Of a stretch of 64,000 bases of DNA, positions 54,862 through 63,684 are shown in pieces. Source of the stretch: Cryobacterium sp. Y82 (GTDB lineage Bacteria; Actinomycetota; Actinomycetes; Actinomycetales; Microbacteriaceae); the NCBI RefSeq assembly GCF_002929495.1, contig NZ_PJJJ01000024.1, positions 1-64,000 of the forward strand, written 5' to 3'. Numbering within the stretch: the first letter of the stretch is position 1; every line of letters starts with the position of its first letter. The position numbers and the translations under genes were made by a program. Below the pieces are notes generated by a model, which saw only the letters and a program-made list of their open reading frames with translations, was not told the origin of the DNA and made no database searches.

Positions 54862-56151
54862 ATGCCGGGCCCCTCCGCGCAACCCCCCACCCGTGTGCGT
54901 CGAGCTCGCACCGGCGTGGGGGTGCTGTTCTTCACCAATGGGGCTCTCTTCTCCAACCTCTTGCCGCGATACCCCGAGATCAAAGCCGACCTCGAACTCA
55001 CCAACGCGGCGTTTGGCTTCGCTGTCGCCGCGTTCCCCCTCGGGGCGCTCATCGCTGGGTTGACGGCCGGAGTACTGGTTCGCCGCTTCCGCTCGTCTCG
55101 AGTGGCGATCGTGGCCACCGCACTGACGGCCACCGGAATACTTCTGGCCGGAGTTGCCCCCGTCTGGGTTGCTCTCGCCGCCGGCCTCTTTCTCGCCGGA
55201 GCGATGGATTCGATCACCGACGTCGCGCAGAACTCGCACGGCTTACGAGTGCAGCGGCTCTACCAACGATCGATCCTGAACTCCTTCCACGCGGTGTGGA
55301 GTGTTGGAGCGGTGTGCGGTGGCATCCTCGGCGCGGTGGCGGCGCAACTGGCAATCCCGCTGTCCGCTCACCTCACCGCCTCAGCCGTTCTGTTCAGTCT
55401 CATGGCGCTCGTTGCCTACCGATTGCTCCTGGATGGTCCGGAACCTTCCGAGGTCACCCCGTTTCTGGCTCCGGAAAACAGCCGACCGAAAGCAGCCGGG
55501 CTCACGCTGGGATCGTTGGTTAAATACGCGGTCCTCGCCGCGCTGGTCATGATCGCGGCATCGGGCGCTGTCGTGGAAGATGCGGGAAGCTCCTGGTCTG
55601 CGATCTACCTGTCGAATTCCCTCGGCGCATCGGCATTCGTCGCGGGTCTCGGCTTCATCGCCCTGCAGGGGATGCAGTTTGTCGGGCGGATTTTCGGGGA
55701 CCGACTGGTGGATCGCTTCGGCCAGCGCGCCGTGGCTCGCACCGGCGGCGTGATCGTCTTTGTCGGAATGGGCGTTGCCCTGATCTTCCCGACAATCGTC
55801 GGAACGGTGATCGGATTAGGCCTGGCCGGGCTTGGCGTAGCAACGCTCATCCCGGCAGCGATGCATGCCGCCAATGAACTCCCAGGGTTCAAGCCCGGCA
55901 CGGGCCTCACGATCGTGAGTTGGCTCCTGCGGGTGGGGTTTCTCCTGTCGCCGCCGCTCGTCGGTGCGATAGCAGATGCCTCGTCCCTCCGATTCGGCCT
56001 GCTCATTGTTCCGGCGGCGGGGCTGCTCGTGGTGCTGTTCTCTCCAGTGCTGGCCAAGGTCGTCCAACAGCCCCGCTCGACTCGTGCGCCTGACCCTGAC
56101 CAACACCCGGCCGCGGATGACCTAAAAGATCAGGCTCATCCTCGGGCGTAG
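54862..56151 (+). CDS. Major facilitator superfamily transporter
   Basis: 429 residues, twelve predicted helices. MFS features: the A-like loop after helix 2 (GVLVRRFRSSRVA) and its second-half counterpart (GDRLVDRFGQRAVARTGG), with FVAGLGFIALQGMQFVGRIFG. It resembles FucP/YbjJ-like carriers. Only three bases separate it from purQ, so it is probably cotranscribed, though no ribosome site is seen. The tail is polar and disordered. Substrate unknown. Confidence 0.85.
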   Translation: MPGPSAQPPTRVRRARTGVGVLFFTNGALFSNLLPRYPEIKADLELTNAAFGFAVAAFPLGALIAGLTAGVLVRRFRSSRVAIVATALTATGILLAGVAPVWVALAAGLFLAGAMDSITDVAQNSHGLRVQRLYQRSILNSFHAVWSVGAVCGGILGAVAAQLAIPLSAHLTASAVLFSLMALVAYRLLLDGPEPSEVTPFLAPENSRPKAAGLTLGSLVKYAVLAALVMIAASGAVVEDAGSSWSAIYLSNSLGASAFVAGLGFIALQGMQFVGRIFGDRLVDRFGQRAVARTGGVIVFVGMGVALIFPTIVGTVIGLGLAGLGVATLIPAAMHAANELPGFKPGTGLTIVSWLLRVGFLLSPPLVGAIADASSLRFGLLIVPAAGLLVVLFSPVLAKVVQQPRSTRAPDPDQHPAADDLKDQAHPRA

Positions 56152-56188
56152 CTTTCGCCTACCGTCTACCAACTTCTGGAGTATTTTC

Positions 56189-56650
56189 GTGTCTCCCCGC
56201 TCGTTGTACCGCTTCGTGTCCATTGCCGAGGCGATCACCTGGTCGCTGCTGATCATCGGCATGCTACTGAAATACGTCGTACGGGCCGGCGAGTGGGGAG
56301 TGCAGATCGGCGGGTTCCTGCACGGTCTCGTCTTCATCGCCTACGCCATGACGGCCGTCTTCATTGGTGTCAACCAGCATTGGAAAGCCCGGCTGATCGC
56401 CCTGGCCTGCCTCACGGCGATCATTCCGTTCGCGACGATTGCCTTCGACCGGGCCCTCGAACGCCGCGGGGCCCTCGACGGCGGCTGGCGTTCCACGCGC
56501 ACAAGCGATCTACGCGACCACACCCGGCTCAGCGCCCTGCTGCGCTGGATGCTGGCCCGACCGGTCCTGCTCGCCAGCATCATGGGTATCGCGCTGGTGT
56601 CGATTATGGCGACTCTGCTCACGATCGGTCCACCCGGCGCCGGCAGCTAG
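56189..56650 (+). CDS. DUF3817 family membrane protein
   Basis: 153 residues. LYRFVSIAEAITWSLLIIGMLLKYVV and GGFLHGLVFIAYAMTAVF, with His in the second helix, mark DUF3817, a small integral membrane family related to YdzA/HWE-like proteins of unknown role. Four hydrophobic segments. The final third (ERRGALDGGW...) is a charged loop plus one more helix. GTG start with GGAG nine bases before. Confidence 0.85.
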   Translation: MSPRSLYRFVSIAEAITWSLLIIGMLLKYVVRAGEWGVQIGGFLHGLVFIAYAMTAVFIGVNQHWKARLIALACLTAIIPFATIAFDRALERRGALDGGWRSTRTSDLRDHTRLSALLRWMLARPVLLASIMGIALVSIMATLLTIGPPGAGS

Positions 56651-56747
56651 CGCCATTATTGGTCACCGCACCGGTAACCGGTCGGTGCCCCCACGATGAC
56701 TGGCGCGTCCACCAGTAGCTGGCGCGGTGAAGAACGACCGGGGTGAC

Positions 56748-57950
56748 TCAGCCGAGCGTCGCGGGTGGCTGCGGGGTGATGCCGACACGGGGGTGCCGCG
56801 CGATGGCGGCCAACGCGAGCGCAGCATCCGCTTTCTCGAGGGGGAACGTCGTTCCGACGAGGGCCGAGAACGGATGCCGGTGCCACGCTCCGCTGAGATA
56901 GGTCACGGCTTGCTGCAGGTCGCCCGGTGTGTAGTTGTGCACGCCGCGCACGGTGATCAGGCGGCGCACGATCGACTCCGGGTCGAGCAGCACCGGCGCC
57001 CCGGGTGAGACGCTGCCGACCAGCACGACCACGCCGCCGGTACCGATCAGGTCTATCACCGTTTGCACGGCTGACCGCGCGCCGCTCAGTTCGAGTGCGA
57101 TCGTCGGCTCGGCAGCACCCGCATCCTGTAGTGCGGCGAGAACGCTCGCAACCCCGGTCGGCGATTCGCGCGGCGCCTCAGGGTCCGCGACCGCTGCGGC
57201 CCCGAACGCGAGCGCGAGCTGCCGGCGGGCGGCGTCCGGGTCGCTGACGACCACGACGGCGCCGGCGTCCGTGGCCATCGCGCAGGCCGTAACGCCGAGC
57301 ATTCCCGCGCCGGTCACCAACACGGTGGCTCCGGCCAGCGGCACGAGAGCGGATGCCGCCAGAAGCGCCGCGACAACCGTGGCGGTCGCGCAGGAAGCCG
57401 GGGCCAGGACCGTGGCGGGAACCTGCTCGTCGACGACGACGACCGCGGTCCCGGCGCGCACCTGCACGTGGGTGGCGAAACCTCCACTGAGTTCCCAGCC
57501 GCGCTGCATCTGTTCGTGGCCGTATTTGACCACCTCGAGGCACTCCTGGGGCAGGCCACGACGGCAGCGCGGGCAGGTTCCGCAACTTACGGCGACAGAC
57601 CAGACCACTCGTTGCCCGACCCGCAGGGGCATTCCATTTGCTGCATATGATCGTTCGGTGACGGCGACGATGCGGCCGATCTGCTCGTGCCCGAGCACGA
57701 GCGGTTTGGCAGACGAACGGTGACCGAGCACTGTGTGTACGTCGGAGCCGCAAACCGTGGCCAATTCAACTTCGACCAGCACGTCACCGGGTCGCAGCAG
57801 CACGCCGGGTACCGCCACGCATGCGAGCGGCTGGCCAACCCCCGACCAGACCATGGCCTCTGCGGCGCGCGGCAACACCACCTCACGTCCGACTCCGCGG
57901 GTGAGGGCTGGCAGCGTCAGGTGTTCAGCAACTGAATCGTGTTCGGGCAT
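56748..57950 (-). CDS. Zinc-dependent alcohol dehydrogenase of a phosphonate cluster (HpnZ-like)
   Basis: 400 residues, medium-chain dehydrogenase. Catalytic zinc: Cys in ATVCGSDVHTVLGHR, His-Glu in LVLGHEQIGRIV; structural zinc: CGTCPRCRRGLPQEC. NAD fold: VLVTGAGMLGVTACAMA. The combination with a PhnX-like hydrolase and a FAD oxidoreductase matches TIGR03366 (proposed phosphonate-catabolism dehydrogenase). It may process the aldehyde left after C-P cleavage. Starts two bases after the PhnX-like stop. Confidence 0.85.
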   Translation of the reverse strand: MPEHDSVAEHLTLPALTRGVGREVVLPRAAEAMVWSGVGQPLACVAVPGVLLRPGDVLVEVELATVCGSDVHTVLGHRSSAKPLVLGHEQIGRIVAVTERSYAANGMPLRVGQRVVWSVAVSCGTCPRCRRGLPQECLEVVKYGHEQMQRGWELSGGFATHVQVRAGTAVVVVDEQVPATVLAPASCATATVVAALLAASALVPLAGATVLVTGAGMLGVTACAMATDAGAVVVVSDPDAARRQLALAFGAAAVADPEAPRESPTGVASVLAALQDAGAAEPTIALELSGARSAVQTVIDLIGTGGVVVLVGSVSPGAPVLLDPESIVRRLITVRGVHNYTPGDLQQAVTYLSGAWHRHPFSALVGTTFPLEKADAALALAAIARHPRVGITPQPPATLG

Positions 57951-57952
57951 GG

Positions 57953-58693
57953 CTACTCGATCGTCTCCTCACGCAGGCCGAGCAGTTCGGCGAGGTCGGC
58001 GACGCTCGCGATGACGACGTCGGCCCCGGCTTCTTCGAGGGTGTCGCTGTCGTGTGTGCCGGTCAGCACTCCCACGATCAGGCCGGCGCCAGCGTTCAGG
58101 CCTGAGCGCATGTCGCTCGCGGTGTCGCCGACGACAACCATGGCTGCAACACTCGACGCCCCGGTACGCAGTAGCGCGGTGAGCGGCAGGTCGGGGTAGG
58201 GGCGGCCACGGCCGGCTTCGGCCGGGCAGAGGCTGACGTCGATGAGGTCGTTCCATCCGAGTGAGTCGATGAGCGTGTCCTGCGTCGCTCGGGAGAATCC
58301 GGTCACCAGCGCCACTTTCACACCGGAGTCCCGCAGTTCCTGGAACAGGTCGGCCGCGCCCGCGATCGCCGTCACCCCGACCTGTTCGACGAGTTCACCG
58401 TAGGCGGCTTCGAACTCGGCCGTCGCGGCGACGGCCGCTTCTTCGGAGTCGGTCAGTTCGCGAAAGACGTCAAGTTTGGACTGCCCCATGGTCTCGCGCA
58501 CGAAATCGATGGCTTCGGCGACCTCATCGGCGGTGTCCGCCAATTCGCAACGCTCGGCGGCGAGCACGAACGCCCGCTCGACCAGTCCGTCGTCGGTCAC
58601 GGTGGTGCCGGCCATGTCGAAGACTACGAGCTCAACGTCAACGTCTTCGGTGTCAAAATCGTCGAGATCGAGGGAAAGTGGTGCAGTGCTCAT
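57953..58693 (-). CDS. PhnX-like phosphonatase-family HAD hydrolase
   Basis: 246 residues, HAD superfamily. Motif I VVFDMAGTTVTDDG (nucleophile Asp), motif II VALVTGFSRATQD, motif IV VVVGDTASDMRSGLNAG; cap domain in between. It fits TIGR03351 (PhnX-like). Classical PhnX cuts phosphonoacetaldehyde via a cap-domain Lys; the equivalent region here (GQSKLDVFREL) has a Lys that could serve. Starts with an ATGA overlap with the upstream oxidoreductase. An acidic 15-residue head (DDFDTEDVDVE) is unusual. Confidence 0.85.
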   Translation of the reverse strand: MSTAPLSLDLDDFDTEDVDVELVVFDMAGTTVTDDGLVERAFVLAAERCELADTADEVAEAIDFVRETMGQSKLDVFRELTDSEEAAVAATAEFEAAYGELVEQVGVTAIAGAADLFQELRDSGVKVALVTGFSRATQDTLIDSLGWNDLIDVSLCPAEAGRGRPYPDLPLTALLRTGASSVAAMVVVGDTASDMRSGLNAGAGLIVGVLTGTHDSDTLEEAGADVVIASVADLAELLGLREETIE

Positions 58694-59856
58694 GGGGTGC
58701 CTTTCAGGGTAAGGGAGATGGATGAATCGCACACGGTTGCGATGACGTGCTCCGCGAGACCGAGCCCGGTCGTCATACCGATTCCGGTGGTTGCCGCAAC
58801 GAGATAGACGCCGGGTTCGGGCTGGTCGATGAGAAAGTCGGCACGGCCTGAGGCGTAGACGCCCTGCCACCGTTCCAGCACCCGCGGGCGCGTCACGCCA
58901 AACAGCTCACCTGTGAGGTGCAGCAGCTGCTCGAAGGCATGCTCATTCTGGAATGGAGAAACGGAAGCCCCGCGATAGTGCGTGTCCCCCACAATCAGCG
59001 ATCCGTCGGGCAACTGGGTATACATCTGGTTGAGGTCGAGTTCGCCGAGCGCCGGGTACTCCCGCCGTAGCCGTTCGCCCAAAACCGCGGCGGCCGGCAG
59101 ACCGGAGAATGCCCCGTAGCGCAGAAGCGACCAGCCGGTCAGCACCGGCGCAGGCAGGGGCGCACGAAGGCCTGCGTCGACGCGCAGCATGTCCAGGCCA
59201 CAGCGCACAATGCCGTCGCGCTCCGCGACTTCCGGGTACAACTGGTCGATGTCATGGTTCACCGCCACGATGACCGTTCCGGCATCGATCGACCCCCGAG
59301 TCGTTGTGACCCGACCGGGGCGCACGGCCGTCACCGCGGTTCGGTATCGAAATTCGACGCCCCGACTGGCCAGGTACGCGGCGAGACCGGCTCCGGCCTG
59401 GCGCGGATTGACCTGAAGGTCCCACGCAAGCATCGCTCCGCCGCGTGCCGTATCGGGGGCCAGCGGCAAACGAGCGTTGACCTCGGCAGCGCTCAGCACC
59501 ACCACGTCGGGTTGACCACTACCAAAGAGCGATTCGGTTCCCCGCTGGGCCGCCAGTTCGGATAAAACGGCCAGTTCGTCGTCTGCCCTGGCAACGACGA
59601 CGGTGCCCGACTCGCGCAGCCAGACTCCGGCATCCGCTGCCAGTCGCAGCCACAGCGGGCGCGATCGCAGCGCAAATTCACGGGCCAGGCCGCTTTGCGG
59701 CGTGAAGCACAGGTGACCGAAATTTCGAACGGATGCCCCGCCGACGGCTCCCGCCCGGTCGACAACGACCACGGACAAGCCCCGGTCGACGGCGGCGAGC
59801 GCGTGCCCGAGTCCGACGATTCCGCTGCCGACGACGACCACGTCGAAGCGCGTCAT
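58690..59856 (-). CDS. FAD-dependent oxidoreductase, TIGR03364 type
   Basis: 388 residues, DAO/glycine-oxidase fold. FAD motif VVVGSGIVGLGHALAAVDRGLSVVVVD; GGASVRNFGHLCFTPQSG; C-terminal TTGIGMTTGLGLAEHVI closes the FAD site. In this context (TIGR03364) it is proposed to oxidise an aminoalkylphosphonate such as 2-aminoethylphosphonate or its N-methyl form to phosphonoacetaldehyde. Its ATG overlaps the stop of the phnE remnant (ATGA), showing that it once followed an intact transporter operon. A longer reading to 60510 fuses it with the phnD remnant and is not the native protein. Confidence 0.85.
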   Translation of the reverse strand: MTRFDVVVVGSGIVGLGHALAAVDRGLSVVVVDRAGAVGGASVRNFGHLCFTPQSGLAREFALRSRPLWLRLAADAGVWLRESGTVVVARADDELAVLSELAAQRGTESLFGSGQPDVVVLSAAEVNARLPLAPDTARGGAMLAWDLQVNPRQAGAGLAAYLASRGVEFRYRTAVTAVRPGRVTTTRGSIDAGTVIVAVNHDIDQLYPEVAERDGIVRCGLDMLRVDAGLRAPLPAPVLTGWSLLRYGAFSGLPAAAVLGERLRREYPALGELDLNQMYTQLPDGSLIVGDTHYRGASVSPFQNEHAFEQLLHLTGELFGVTRPRVLERWQGVYASGRADFLIDQPEPGVYLVAATTGIGMTTGLGLAEHVIATVCDSSISLTLKGTP

Positions 59857-59939
59857 CGGAACACCCGCCGCATCCACACTGCCAGCCCTTCGACCAGGAC
59901 CACCGTCACGAGAATCATCAGCACGATCGGGTGCACCGG
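59853..59939 (-). pseudogene. phnE remnant: last 28 codons of a phosphonate permease
   Basis: Minus-strand frame reading PVHPIVLMILVTVVLVEGL then AVWMRRVFR and stop. This is the normal C-terminal helix and basic end of PhnE, the phosphonate ABC permease. Nothing of the gene upstream remains: at about 59936-59945 it abuts phnD sequence in another frame. The preserved ATGA overlap with the oxidoreductase shows the original operon order. Confidence 0.75.
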
Positions 59940-60282
59940 GAACCATGGTCTCAGCGACGACCTTCACCTTGTTACTCTTGGCGACCTCGCTGTCTTCGGC
60001 GAAGTCGACCTCGCATTCCTTGCCTTCGCCCACCTTCTGCACGCTCACATCGTGCTTGCCGGCAAAGACCGGGGTCACGTCGGAGACGGGATCGACGCCA
60101 GCTTCGAGCAGGTTATAGGAGGGAAACAGGTAACCGCTGGTCGAGGACGGGTCGACGAAACAGACCGTCTTGCCAGCGAATTCCTCGAGTGAAGAAATGC
60201 TGCTGTCCGCCGGCACGATCGCCTGGAAGTAATGCCCGGGCGCCTCACCCTTGGTCGTCACGATCGAGGAGATCGGGGCGAG
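59929..60282 (-). pseudogene. phnD remnant: phosphonate ABC substrate-binding protein
   Basis: Frame with clear PhnD sequence: PGHYFQAIVPADSSISSLEE, FAGKTVCFVDPSSTSGYLFP, LLEAGVDPVSDVTPVFAGKH, then KVKVVAETMVPGAP. The signal peptide and first third are missing, and after VPGAP the frame runs out into phnE sequence. The ATP-binding phnC and most of phnE are gone. The likely cause is a deletion between phnD and phnE in an ancestral phnD-phnC-phnE-oxidoreductase operon. The 249 bases between here and the 4CL-like gene hold no recognisable gene. Confidence 0.8.
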
Positions 60283-60531
60283 CACCGTCGTGGCGGTACG
60301 AGAAGAGGTGCGTGAAAAAGGGCTGGGGATTGCCACGTGAAACCTTCCTGAGTCAAGGCCAGTACGTTTAGCCACGTTAAGCAGGCCACGCCAACAACGA
60401 TGGTGCGCCGGGTAACCAGCAGGTGAACGGGCAGCGGCAATTGGACGAGCGTGTCTGTGGTCACATGCACAGTTTCGTCCCGGCGCTGGGCGGTACCGTG
60501 TAGAGTTCACGCCCGATCAAAGGAGATCTTC

Positions 60532-62124
60532 GTGTTCACGAGCCCCTACGCTCCCGTTGAGATTCCCGACGTCACCATTTTCGACTACCTGTTCGACGCT
60601 TTGAGCGAGGCTGAACTCGATCGCATTGCCGTCATCGACGGGGTGAGCGGCGCTGAACTCAGCTACCGCACTCTGGTCGATCAGATCACCCGGGTAGCTG
60701 GTGCTCTTGCCGCAGAAGGTGTCGGTCCCGGCACGGTCGTGGGCTTGCTCTGCCCGAACACGCCTGCATTCACGGCCATCTTCCACGGCATCCTGCGCGC
60801 GGGCGCAACCGTCACCACCATCAACTCGCTTTACACCCCCGACGATATCCACCGCCAGCTCCACGACTCCGGCGCCACCTGGCTCATCACCGTCTCGCCG
60901 CTGCTACCGGGCGCCAAGGCGGCAGCGCACGCGTCGGGCATTCCCGACGAGCGCATCGTGGTCATCGAGGGCGAGACGGGGCATCCGTCGCTCGCTGATT
61001 TGCTGGCAGCGGATGCCGCAGCGCCGACCGTGACCATCGACCCGGCCACGCACGTGGCCGTTCTGCCCTACTCCTCCGGCACGACCGCAGCGCCCAAGGG
61101 CGTCATGCTCAGCCACCGCAACCTCATCGCGAACGTGCAGCAGGCGCGCGACCTGATCGGCGTCGTCCCAGAGGACAAGGTGCTCGCGCTGCTGCCGTTC
61201 TACCACATCTACGGAATGACGGTTCTGCTGAACCTCGCCTTCAAACAGCGGGCTGCCCTCGTCACCATGGCCAGGTTCGACTTCGTCGAATTTCTGCGCA
61301 TGATCCAGGACCACCGCTGCAGCTACGTCTTCATCGCACCACCGATCGCGGTGGCCGTCGCGAAGCATCCGCTGGTCGAAAAATATGACCTGTCAAGCGT
61401 TCACACCATTCTCTCCGGGGCAGCACCGCTCGACGGCGCCCTCGCCGCGGCCGTCGCCGCCCGGCTGGACTGTCGCATTCTGCAGGGCTACGGCATGACG
61501 GAGGTGAGCCCGGTGAGTCACCTGATTCCAATCGATGCTCCGCACCTGTCGCGCGCCTCGGTGGGTGTGACAATTCCGAACATGGACTGCAAGCTCATCT
61601 CGACCGAAACCGGGGACGAGATCGAGGCTCCAGAAAACGGGGTGAGCGAACGGGGCGAACTGCTGGTGCGTGGCCCGAACGTGATGCTCGGCTACCTCAA
61701 CAACGAGAAGGCGACCCGCGAGACCATCGACGCCGACGGGTTTCTGCACACCGGAGACATTGCCACAGTCAGCGCGCTCGGCGAGGTGACCATCGTCGAC
61801 CGCAGCAAAGAACTGATCAAGTACAAGGGCTACCAAATAGCGCCGGCCGAACTCGAGGCGCTGCTGCTCACCCACCCAGAGATCGCGGATGCGGCCGTGA
61901 TCGGCGCAGCGGATGCCGACGGCCAGGAGATACCGAAGGCCTTCGTCGTCACCGTGGCTGAGTCTGGTGTCACGGCCGAGGAGGTCATGGCCTTCGTCAG
62001 CGAGCGGGTCGCCCCGCACAAGAAGGTGCGCGCGGTCGAGTTCATCGAGGTGATTCCGAAGTCGGCCTCCGGCAAGATTCTGCGCAAAGACCTTCGAGCG
62101 CAGGAGCGTGCAGCGACGGTTTAG
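60532..62124 (+). CDS. 4-coumarate--CoA ligase-like acyl-CoA synthetase
   Basis: About 530 residues of the adenylate-forming family. Core motifs: LPYSSGTTAAPKGVMLSHRN (P-loop), QGYGMTEVSPVSH, HTGDIATVSALGEVTIVDRSKELIKYKGYQIAP, and the C-terminal Lys in PKSASGKILRKDL. It activates a carboxylic acid with ATP and CoA; similarity is to plant-type 4CL, but bacterial members use many aromatic or fatty acids. GTG start at 60532 with a strong AGGAGA site. Stands alone. Confidence 0.87.
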   Translation: MFTSPYAPVEIPDVTIFDYLFDALSEAELDRIAVIDGVSGAELSYRTLVDQITRVAGALAAEGVGPGTVVGLLCPNTPAFTAIFHGILRAGATVTTINSLYTPDDIHRQLHDSGATWLITVSPLLPGAKAAAHASGIPDERIVVIEGETGHPSLADLLAADAAAPTVTIDPATHVAVLPYSSGTTAAPKGVMLSHRNLIANVQQARDLIGVVPEDKVLALLPFYHIYGMTVLLNLAFKQRAALVTMARFDFVEFLRMIQDHRCSYVFIAPPIAVAVAKHPLVEKYDLSSVHTILSGAAPLDGALAAAVAARLDCRILQGYGMTEVSPVSHLIPIDAPHLSRASVGVTIPNMDCKLISTETGDEIEAPENGVSERGELLVRGPNVMLGYLNNEKATRETIDADGFLHTGDIATVSALGEVTIVDRSKELIKYKGYQIAPAELEALLLTHPEIADAAVIGAADADGQEIPKAFVVTVAESGVTAEEVMAFVSERVAPHKKVRAVEFIEVIPKSASGKILRKDLRAQERAATV

Positions 62125-62144
62125 CCGCCACGGTCGGCATGGGG

Positions 62145-63512
62145 TCAGCCGATGCGGATGAGCTTCTTGTTCACGAACTCGCTGGCACCGAAGCGTCCGA
62201 GTTCGCGCCCGAAGCCGCTTCTTTTCACCCCGCCGAACGGTAGCTCTGCGCTGCCGGCGTCGACGAGGTTGACGAACACCATGCCGGTTTCGATGCGGTC
62301 AGCAACGCGCAGAGCCTGCTCGGGATCGGTCGTGAACAGGTAGGAGCCCAGGCCGAAGGGAGTGTCGTTTGCGAGGGTGACGGCGTGATCTTCTGAGGCT
62401 GCCCGGTAGACGAATGCTACGGGGCCGAAGAACTCCTCATGGTACGTGTCGTTGTCTGGCGTGACATCGGTGAGCACGGCCGATGGGTAGAAAGTGCCAG
62501 ACCGTTTGCCCGTGGTCGCTAGGGTCGCTCCCTGCGCGACTGCGCGCTCGACCTGCTCCTCGAGATGCTCGGCCGCGGCGAGGGACGAAATGGGTCCGTA
62601 GTCTGCCCCGGGGACGGTCGGATCGCTGGGAGAGCACGCCAGGATAGCGGCGGTGAACTTCTGTGTGAACTCATCGTAAAGTCCATCGATCACGATGAAT
62701 CGTTTGGCGGCGTCGCAGGCCTGTCCGCCATTGCGGAGGCGACCGGCGACGGCGGCATCCACTGCTGCGGCCATGTCGTCGGTGCTCAGCAAAATGAACG
62801 GGTCCGACCCGCCCAGCTCCAGCACGACCTTCTTGAGGTGGCGACCGGCGACCTCGGCAACGGCCGCGCCGGCGCCCTCCGAACCGGTGAGGGAGACGCC
62901 CTGTACCCGCGGGTCGGCGATGATCGTGGCGACCTGCTCGCTGTCCGCGTAGACATTGGTATAGGCGCCGGCCGGGAAGCCTGCGTCGTGAAAGATTTGC
63001 TCAATCGCCGCGGCCGACTCCGGGCACTGCGACGCATGCTTGAGGATGATCGTGTTGCCCGTCATGAGGTTCGGTGCAGCGAAGCGCGCAACCTGGTAAT
63101 ACGGGAAATTCCACGGCATGACACCGATCAGCACACCGAGCGATTTGGAGCGCATGAAGGCAGAACCCCCGCCGCTGCGCAGGGTGATGGGTTCGTCCTT
63201 CAGAAATTCCTGCGCGTTCTCGGCGTAGTACCGGTAGATGTCGGCGGCATAGTCGACCTCGCCGAGCGCTTGATCGACGGGCTTGCCCATCTCGCGCACG
63301 ATCATGGCCGCGAGCTCGTCGCGGCGTTCCTCATGCAAATCACCGACCCGGCGCAGGAGGGCGGCCCGCTCGTCGGTCGAGGAAGACCGTGACCAGCCAA
63401 CGTGGGCCGCATCTGCCGATGCGATGACCTGCTCGAGTTCATCACTCGAAATCTGGGGGTACGTCTTGACGGTCTCGCCGGTGGCGGGGTTGATAACGGC
63501 GTGGTGGCTCAC
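62145..63512 (-). CDS. NAD(P)-dependent succinate-semialdehyde dehydrogenase
   Basis: 455 residues, short SSADH type that starts directly at the NAD domain (HHAVINPATGETVKTYPQIS). GVMPWNFPYYQVARFAAPNL, VSLTGSEGAGAAVAEVAG, VVLELGGSDPFIL with the general-base Glu, and the nucleophile in RNGGQACDAAKRF. The Cys context ACDAAKR and ending AELPFGGVKRSGFGRELG are typical of GabD-like SSADH. It oxidises succinate semialdehyde to succinate. GTG start with a near-perfect AAAGGAGGTG ribosome site, the strongest in the window. Confidence 0.88.
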   Translation of the reverse strand: MSHHAVINPATGETVKTYPQISSDELEQVIASADAAHVGWSRSSSTDERAALLRRVGDLHEERRDELAAMIVREMGKPVDQALGEVDYAADIYRYYAENAQEFLKDEPITLRSGGGSAFMRSKSLGVLIGVMPWNFPYYQVARFAAPNLMTGNTIILKHASQCPESAAAIEQIFHDAGFPAGAYTNVYADSEQVATIIADPRVQGVSLTGSEGAGAAVAEVAGRHLKKVVLELGGSDPFILLSTDDMAAAVDAAVAGRLRNGGQACDAAKRFIVIDGLYDEFTQKFTAAILACSPSDPTVPGADYGPISSLAAAEHLEEQVERAVAQGATLATTGKRSGTFYPSAVLTDVTPDNDTYHEEFFGPVAFVYRAASEDHAVTLANDTPFGLGSYLFTTDPEQALRVADRIETGMVFVNLVDAGSAELPFGGVKRSGFGRELGRFGASEFVNKKLIRIG

Positions 63513-63684
63513 GAGCCACCTCCTTTCACGGGGCTACTGTTCCGGAGGAAATCACGTAATACGAGCCAATCATGTTCGCGGCAATTGTCAAGGCTCAGGA
63601 GGCCAGTGGAGTTGAGGCGCTAGTTTCAGCGCGCGCTGGTCCTCGAATCACGGGCAGCTGCAGACCCAGCGTTGGCTCTGGGCC

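Noticed and set aside
58690-60510. Single 606-residue protein joining PhnD-like and FAD oxidoreductase sequence
   Set aside because: The oxidoreductase has its own ATG in an ATGA overlap with the phnE remnant; the joined frame is an accident of the deletion.
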